Shown here piece by piece: positions 58,921-64,000 of a stretch of 64,000 bases of DNA. The number at the start of each line of letters is the position of its first letter. Position 1 is the stretch's first letter. Made by a program: the position numbers and the translations under genes. Origin of the DNA: Crambe crambe (taxonomy: Eukaryota > Porifera > Demospongiae > Poecilosclerida > Crambeidae); the NCBI GenBank assembly GCA_963924555.1, contig OZ004586.1, positions 1,488,001 to 1,552,000 of the forward strand, written 5' to 3'. The notes under the pieces are model-generated. The model was not told the DNA's origin. It saw nothing but the letters and a program-made list of their open reading frames with translations, and did not search any database.

Positions 58921-59362
58921 GAAGTGAAGAGCTGCATACCAAGGAGAATATAGAATATCTTGTTTTACATGACTGTAGTAGACCGAGTACTAGAGATCTA
59001 GACTACCCAGAATCAGATTAGTAACTATTTTAATCAAAGGGCTAACAAAACTCTCACTAAAACTCTCTAAAACTCTGAAACAACTCTCAAAAAACTCTCT
59101 AGAACTGTCTCTGCTACCTACTTTTATACAAAACTCAACTAACATGAAAAAACACGGAAAAACAGGAAAAATCTCGCACACAAATTACAACCACACAGAT
59201 GACAGGACAGCAGAATACAGAACAGGTTTAGACATGCACAACTAATTAAACCACACTACAGGATAATAATTTTAACTCACACCTACACACATACAAACTG
59301 TCAATGAGTCCATCACAATGACCTTGCAGCAGATATTGCTTTGGTATTGCTGAAGATCGATA
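58921..59362 (+). pseudogene. CARD first-exon fragment split by a solo LTR
   Basis: 58921-58973 ('tgaagagctgcat', KENIEYLVLHD) and 59318-59362 (DLAADI...AEDR) are the two halves of one CARD exon start, as in 59640-59745. The tail after 59362 is not CARD. Confidence 0.78.
58974..59317. mobile_element. 344-base solo LTR
   Basis: Starts TGTAGTAGACC and ends CCATCACA, i.e. TG...CA termini, flanked by a 5-base duplication ATGAC (58969-58973, 59318-59322). It sits precisely inside the CARD fragment, and removing one ATGAC restores the reading. Typical of an LTR retrotransposon that recombined out. Confidence 0.85.
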
Positions 59363-59661
59363 CTGTGTAATTTACAAGCATGCACATTCACTTGTTAGCC
59401 GTGTGGATTATCAGAAGGTCTGAACCCATGAAACATTCACGAGTTCAATATTATGTATTAACCTCTTACTGCATGTGTAAAAGTCATTGTGCATGTACTA
59501 GTTGACTGACCAAGATTATCTAAAACCGTATGAAGTTTTGATACACATAATACCTCACACATGCACTTATGCAATGTTATTCAAACTGAGCAAAAATTGA
59601 AAACCCAGTGTACATAAATACTGCTAAATATGGTCATGATCACTAGGAAGTGAAGAGCTGC

Positions 59662-60457
59662 ATGAACATGGCTACCAAGGAGAATATAGAATATCTTGTT
59701 TTACATGACCTTGCAGCAGATATTGTTTCAGAAATTGCTGAAGATCCTGTGGCCATTTCAGCCAAGTAATTAGAAGCGGGATTTTTTCCAGAAGCTCAAC
59801 ATAATTCAATAAAAAAGCAAGAAAATGACGATAAGTCAAAGGCCAATGAATTGGTGGAGCTGGTGAAAAAAAAAGTCAGACTAAATCCTAAACGATTCAA
59901 GGAATTTATCAATATCCTCAGTGAGTTCCCTTGGCTCAAAGATATCGTGGAATTGATGCGCAGGAAAGAGCTTGATGAGCGTACTAAAGAGTTTGATAAG
60001 CATTAATCTGGTGAGTCATTATATATTAATTCAGGAAAAATTACAGCATTGATGTTTAACATATGCTATACAGCACTCTGACAAGGATCATGGAAATAGT
60101 ATTGGGCAGCGGTCATTTTCTTGTAAGATCACAAAAACTTCAGTTGATAAGAGCTTTCTATGTATAACCATATACATGTAAACTGATCTAGGTGGTACCA
60201 CTGACCAGAGGCCTCAAAAGTTGAAAAGGAATACACTGCAGCCTATTAAAGAGGGCCAACAGGGAGAAAGTGAGAAGGTGGAAGCTCTTAGTCGCCGGAT
60301 AGATCAACAAGAAAGGGAAATAAGGCAACTTAAGGAAGATAGGCAACTTCTATAAGCAGAGCCTCCACAACAGTCTGAAGAAGAAGATCAATCAAGGCTG
60401 ACAGAAAATGAACATGTGAATGAGATTAGTAAAGAGAGGAAATGTATTTTATCATAA
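59662..60457 (+). pseudogene. CARD-like + coiled coil + CAAX (CILS), two internal stops (gene C)
   Basis: First exon 59662-~60010: MNMATKENIEYLVLHDLAAD then IVSEIAEDPVAISAK, then TAA at 59767-59769, after which the same frame continues EAGFFPEAQHNS ... FINILSEF ... WLKDIVELM. A last exon from about 60192 reads GTTDQRPQKLKRN, EKVEALSRRIDQQEREIRQL, then TAA at 60353-60355, and goes on to KERKCILS before the final stop (60455-60457). The CILS box predicts farnesylation. Two nonsense changes with intact flanking frames indicate a recent pseudogene or, less likely, read-through. Confidence 0.82.
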
Positions 60458-61034
60458 TAATTATCATGGGAACTGTATATTGGTGCAGCCATGTGACTGC
60501 GTTATTATGATACGTAACTAAGTTCGTCATTAGCTGCTAAAAATCATATTTATGAAACAGTTCTTTTGTTAGTTCTATTTTTAGGTGAATTTTTGGAGTA
60601 CAAAGGTCATCTTTATAATACCTATGTATTTCATAGGAAGGTATATGTATGTAGGTCTATAATCAAATATTTATGCATGCATGTACAGATGATCTCATCA
60701 TTGATCCAGCCATCGGGGACATCAAATCTGATATCTCCATAACTACGTGTGTCAAAATAATTATGCCGCCATAATCACTAAAGTTTATACAAGCACCTGC
60801 AAAGCCCTACATTAACATCCATGCACTGCCTATAGCACATGCATAGATGTGGACACATGTTAGTCTCATTTCCAGACCGCTAGACACATGTATCATCATA
60901 GATAGCCGCTTCTGGCACTGCTCCTTTTCCAGCACTTGATCAACATGACAAACTGGTAGCTACATAGCTACCACATTTGACCTTACTACTAAGACTACTG
61001 CTTCAATACTATCAGCTAGCTACATGGGATACAC
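60458..61034. other. Intergenic region
   Basis: No gene or clear repeat structure seen. Confidence 0.4.
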
Positions 61035-61100
61035 ACCTTCAACAGAATTTGCCACAACTAGTTGAGCAGCTGGAAGCTCTGCTAAAGCAGCTTCAGAGAC
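61035..61100 (+). pseudogene. 3' end of a gene B-like coil exon, split by a transposon
   Basis: Reads QNLPQLVEQLEALLKQLQR, like residues near the end of gene B. The rest of the 3' end and flank resumes at 62491 after the inserted element. Confidence 0.82.
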
Positions 61101-62490
61101 GGGTGTCTTGATTCGGTGGAATGGACTAGTGGAATGGAATAGTGGAATGGAATACTGGAATGGTGGAATGCTTCAGAGTGCATACCTTATCAAGATCATC
61201 CAGCACATTATTCAGCTTGGGTGTCTAGATTCAGTGGATTGGTGGAATGGGAATAGCTATACTGGAATATTAACACACGTTCCAACCTTGGCTTCCATGT
61301 TCTATATTGCACCAATTGTACCAATTCAGATGCAGGAATCTATAGCATGCATCAGTGTGATGCAGTTAAAGGTGGATGTAGCAGCTTTGTATTAAACATA
61401 ACCATGAAAAAAAATGCTTTTGCAGAGGGTTGGAGTGCACAAGAGGAGACGTGATCATGTTGATCACCTGTTACTACTATGGATGTTTGCTGAGTAACAT
61501 ATCTACATAGGCCCATGGATTGGGAACAGTGGAATGGAATAGCTACAGTGTGCACAAGAGGAGACGTGATCATGTTGATCACCTGTTAGTACCATGGATG
61601 TTTGCTGAGTAACATATCTTGAAGGTAGCTAGTAGGCCCGTGGATTGGGAATAGTGGAATGGAATACAGTGCACAAGAGGAGACGTGATCACCTGTTACT
61701 ACTATGGATGTTTGCTGAGTAACATATCTACATATCACTTGAAGGTAGTGTGGATTGGGAACAGTGGAATGGAATACTGGACTAGAATACTACCAATACT
61801 ATTGATCTAGCTAGCTATTAGGTCCAGTTAACCTATAATTCATTTCTTCAATGCTAACAAACATGCCCGTACCAATAATTATCTATTGCTCCTCAAATCA
61901 TGTATGGTAGTTAAGTGATTGTTATTACTGAAACCTAATATAGAACTTGTAAGATCATGCAGCTCTTGAGTATTGTATCTGTCATATTATGCTGAATCCC
62001 ACATCCACATTCCATATTACCATCTGGTCAGACTGATACTGTAGCTATAAACTATAATTCTCAGATATTGCTCAACGCTTCTAGATATACACTCAAAAAA
62101 AATGATGCCAGCATTATTTATCTGGGCCTACTAGCTACCTTCAAGTGATATGTAGTCATTACTCAGCAAACATCCTCAGGGAACTATAGTAGTAACAGGT
62201 GATCAACATGATCACGTCTCCTCTTGTGTTGTGCACTCTAACCCACTGCGAAAAGCAATTTTTTTCATGGTTATGTTTAACACAAAGCTGCTACATCCAC
62301 CTTTAACTGCATCACACTAGCTGCATCTGAATTGGTACAATTGCAATTGTTGCTAGCAATCATAGATTTAATACCCATGCAATATAGAACATGGAAGAAT
62401 GTGTGTTAATAATCAAAATCTCAGATTCCAGTATTCCATTCCAGTATTCCATTCCATTCCATTCCACCAATCCACTGAATCTAGACACCC
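61101..62490. mobile_element. 1.39 kb foldback transposon with 9-base target duplication
   Basis: Left end GGGTGTCT and right end AGACACCC, flanked by TTCAGAGAC on both sides (61092-61100, 62491-62499). The inverted arms are several hundred bases long, including GGAAT-rich terminal repeats (61115-61170; inverted 62427-62466) and 'aaggtggatgtagcagctttg' modules. Inside, a ~110-base unit ('gtgcacaagaggagacgtga', 'gctgagtaacatatct') is repeated three times at ~61433-61780 and once inverted at ~62150-62240. A 9-base duplication fits Mutator-like elements; no transposase. Confidence 0.88.
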
Positions 62491-62640
62491 TTCAGAGACT
62501 GTAGCTAAAGTTACATGATAACTATTGTTAAACCATTCGGTACAATTTGGTAGTAATTTAACCTTTGAACTCCATTTCATGATGTCATCCAAAGAATGTG
62601 TGTGATTAATGTAGTATGACATAATGCATTAGTTAGCTAT
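62491..62640 (+). other. Resumed 3' flank of the split gene B-like copy
   Basis: 'ttacatgataac', 'ggtacaatttggtagtaattt' and 'tgatgtcatccaaagaatg' match 55050-55140 after the stop of gene B. Confidence 0.75.
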
Positions 62641-62762
62641 ACAGGATAAACCATTCACTTAGCAGTTTACTTTGAGTGTAAAAGCTTTATTTTTAGTACT
62701 ACAAGGTGAAGAAACATAAGTGAAGAGTTTAGACCTGCAAGAACACGGCTACCAAGGAGAGT

Positions 62763-63349
62763 ATGGAATATCCTGTTTTACATGACCTTGCAGCAGATTC
62801 TGACAAGAATCCGATTCCTGGAAACAGTATTAAGCAGCAGCTATCTTCTGGTAAGATCTCAGAAGCTTCTATAGCTATGACAGCTTTTTTATGCATAATC
62901 ATATAACTAATCTAGGTGTTATCACTGACCAGAGGCATCAAAAGTTGGAAAATATTGTTAGAAAACAAGTTGAACGGAGATTTGCTAGCAATCTTGAGTC
63001 AGTGCATCGGGAGCTACTGGAGTTATTTCAAAAGTATATCACTGAACTTCCAATAAGTCAATTGGAGAATTTGAAAAAAAATCTTGAACCTACACTGCAA
63101 TCTAAAGAGGACCAAAAAAGAGTGAGTGAAGAGGTGGAAGCTCTTAGGCAACAGATAGCGCGACAAGAGGAGCAAATAAAGCAACTTAGGAGCGAAATGC
63201 AGCTCACAGAAGAGGATACACAAGAAGAGACTCCACAACAATCCGAAGAAGAAGATCAAACAAAGCTGGTAGAAAGTCTACGCCAAAAGATTGACCAGCA
63301 AGAGAAAGAGATAGAGAGGCTGAATAAGAAGAAATGTATCATATTATAA
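62763..63349 (+). CDS. CARD-deleted coiled coil + CAAX (CIIL) protein (gene D)
   Basis: Two exons, 62763-62850 and 62916-63349, joined in phase 1; 173 aa. The first exon starts MEYPVLHDLAAD, the opening of the CARD exon in gene C, but then jumps straight to SDKNPIPGNSIKQQLSS, homologous to the second exon of gene C (~60070-60120). The rest of the CARD is deleted. The last exon is a Glu/Lys/Gln/Leu coiled coil (VITDQRHQKLENIVRKQVER ... EEVEALRQQIARQEEQIKQL) and ends NKKKCIIL, a lysine-preceded CaaL prenylation box. The coil would allow dimerisation at a membrane, possibly as a dominant partner of full-length relatives (inference). Confidence 0.75.
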
Positions 63350-63783
63350 TGTTATGGGAACTGTATAAAGTTGGTGCAGCTAAGTAGTGTGCTACAATTA
63401 TAGTAATTAAGGAAATAGTATGTTAGTTGCCAATTTAAATGAAGTCTTACATACTTTTCAGTTGTAAACATTCTACATGTGTGAATCAGCTAGTTATATT
63501 TCGTGTCTTAATCTTTGAACTACATTTCATGTCATCCAAAGAATGCGTGGGTTATTCAGTACACGTGTATCATAATACAAGCCTCATAGTAACATAATAC
63601 CTGTATGTCACTAATGAATATCACAGACATGTACACAACTAGCCCTGCAGTCCTGTAACTTAATTATGCATGTTCCTTTGTATGTATTACATCATTACAA
63701 TAAGATCGCCATGGTTTCATACTACAAATGGAGCACTCACTTCCTGTTGAAGCTGTCCAGTGGCATCACACAACACTCAAAAT
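63350..63783. other. 3' flank of gene D
   Basis: Contains a copy of the gene B 3' flank around 63510-63550 ('tcatccaaagaatgcgtgg'). No gene seen. Confidence 0.5.
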
Positions 63784-63980
63784 CCTATTCCGATACAACC
63801 ACAAGACACTGCACAACAATTATGCATAAAAAGTCTCCAGCACCAGCTTGCCAAACAAGAGTCAATAGCTCAGCTTCAGCTTTTCCCCACACAACTCCTA
63901 GAAGCTTCACTGAGCAATCAAGAGAATTCGCCTCAACCGGTTGAGCAGCTGGAAGCTAAAGTAGCTTCAGGGACTGTAGC
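63784..63980 (+). pseudogene. Gene B-like coil fragment
   Basis: Resembles 54840-55035: 'accacaagaca', then coding like LQHQLAKQESIAQLQ, and 'gttgagcagctggaagct'. Small deletions break the frame before the tail. No upstream exons in this copy. Confidence 0.75.
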
Positions 63981-64000
63981 CACAGTTATGTATAACTATT

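Noticed and set aside
61108-61395. Open frame MIRWNGLVEWNSG
   Set aside because: Translation of the GGAAT-rich transposon end; no coding evidence.

Overview
This is eukaryotic, AT-rich DNA with short introns, many small foldback/MITE repeats and frequent 'tagctagcta' tracts. The content (Death-fold plus SH2 gene families with very short phase-1 exons) fits a demosponge such as Amphimedon. That assignment is inferred from sequence style and gene content, not from a search. No bacterial-type genes, rRNA, tRNA or CRISPR array were seen. Genes are spliced, so each gene below is one span with exon coordinates in its text. Splice sites were read by eye (GT/AG and phase agreement); most models keep an open frame through every junction.

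Layout. 1-4.6 kb: a tandem array of Death-domain + SH2 genes (tail of one, then two complete). 5.4-10 kb: one or two genes made of many tiny phase-1 exons ending in an SH2 exon with a C-terminal CAAX box. 10.7-12.8 kb: the same plan with a coiled coil between SH2 and CAAX. 13-18 kb: nested transposons, one carrying a decayed Ulp1-type cysteine protease. 18.4-24.3 kb: another microexon-SH2-coiled coil-CAAX gene with retroelement debris in an intron. 25.5-31.3 kb: a diverged duplicate of 2.8-10.1 kb, with a broken Death-SH2 copy, a joined microexon-SH2 gene and a micro-inversion. 31.5-42.4 kb: a long SH2 gene whose introns hold MITEs and tandem duplications. 43-47 kb: dispersed cassettes, a minus-strand Ty3/Gypsy remnant, and an SH2 gene with a half-SH2 duplication. 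47.3-64 kb: a second family with a CARD-like N-terminus, basic microexons and coiled coils, some ending in CAAX, plus transposons including a TIR element with minus-strand ORFs, a solo LTR and a 1.39 kb foldback element.

How the genes may work together (inference). Three architectures share one cluster: Death-SH2, microexon-SH2(-coil)-CAAX, and CARD-coil(-CAAX). SH2 domains read phosphotyrosine, Death and CARD folds assemble by homotypic contact, and CAAX boxes direct prenylation to membranes. Together they look like a lineage-specific, rapidly duplicating set of membrane-tethered signalling adaptors, possibly in immune or cell-death signalling. The recurring CAAX ends on both SH2 and CARD families are the most striking feature.
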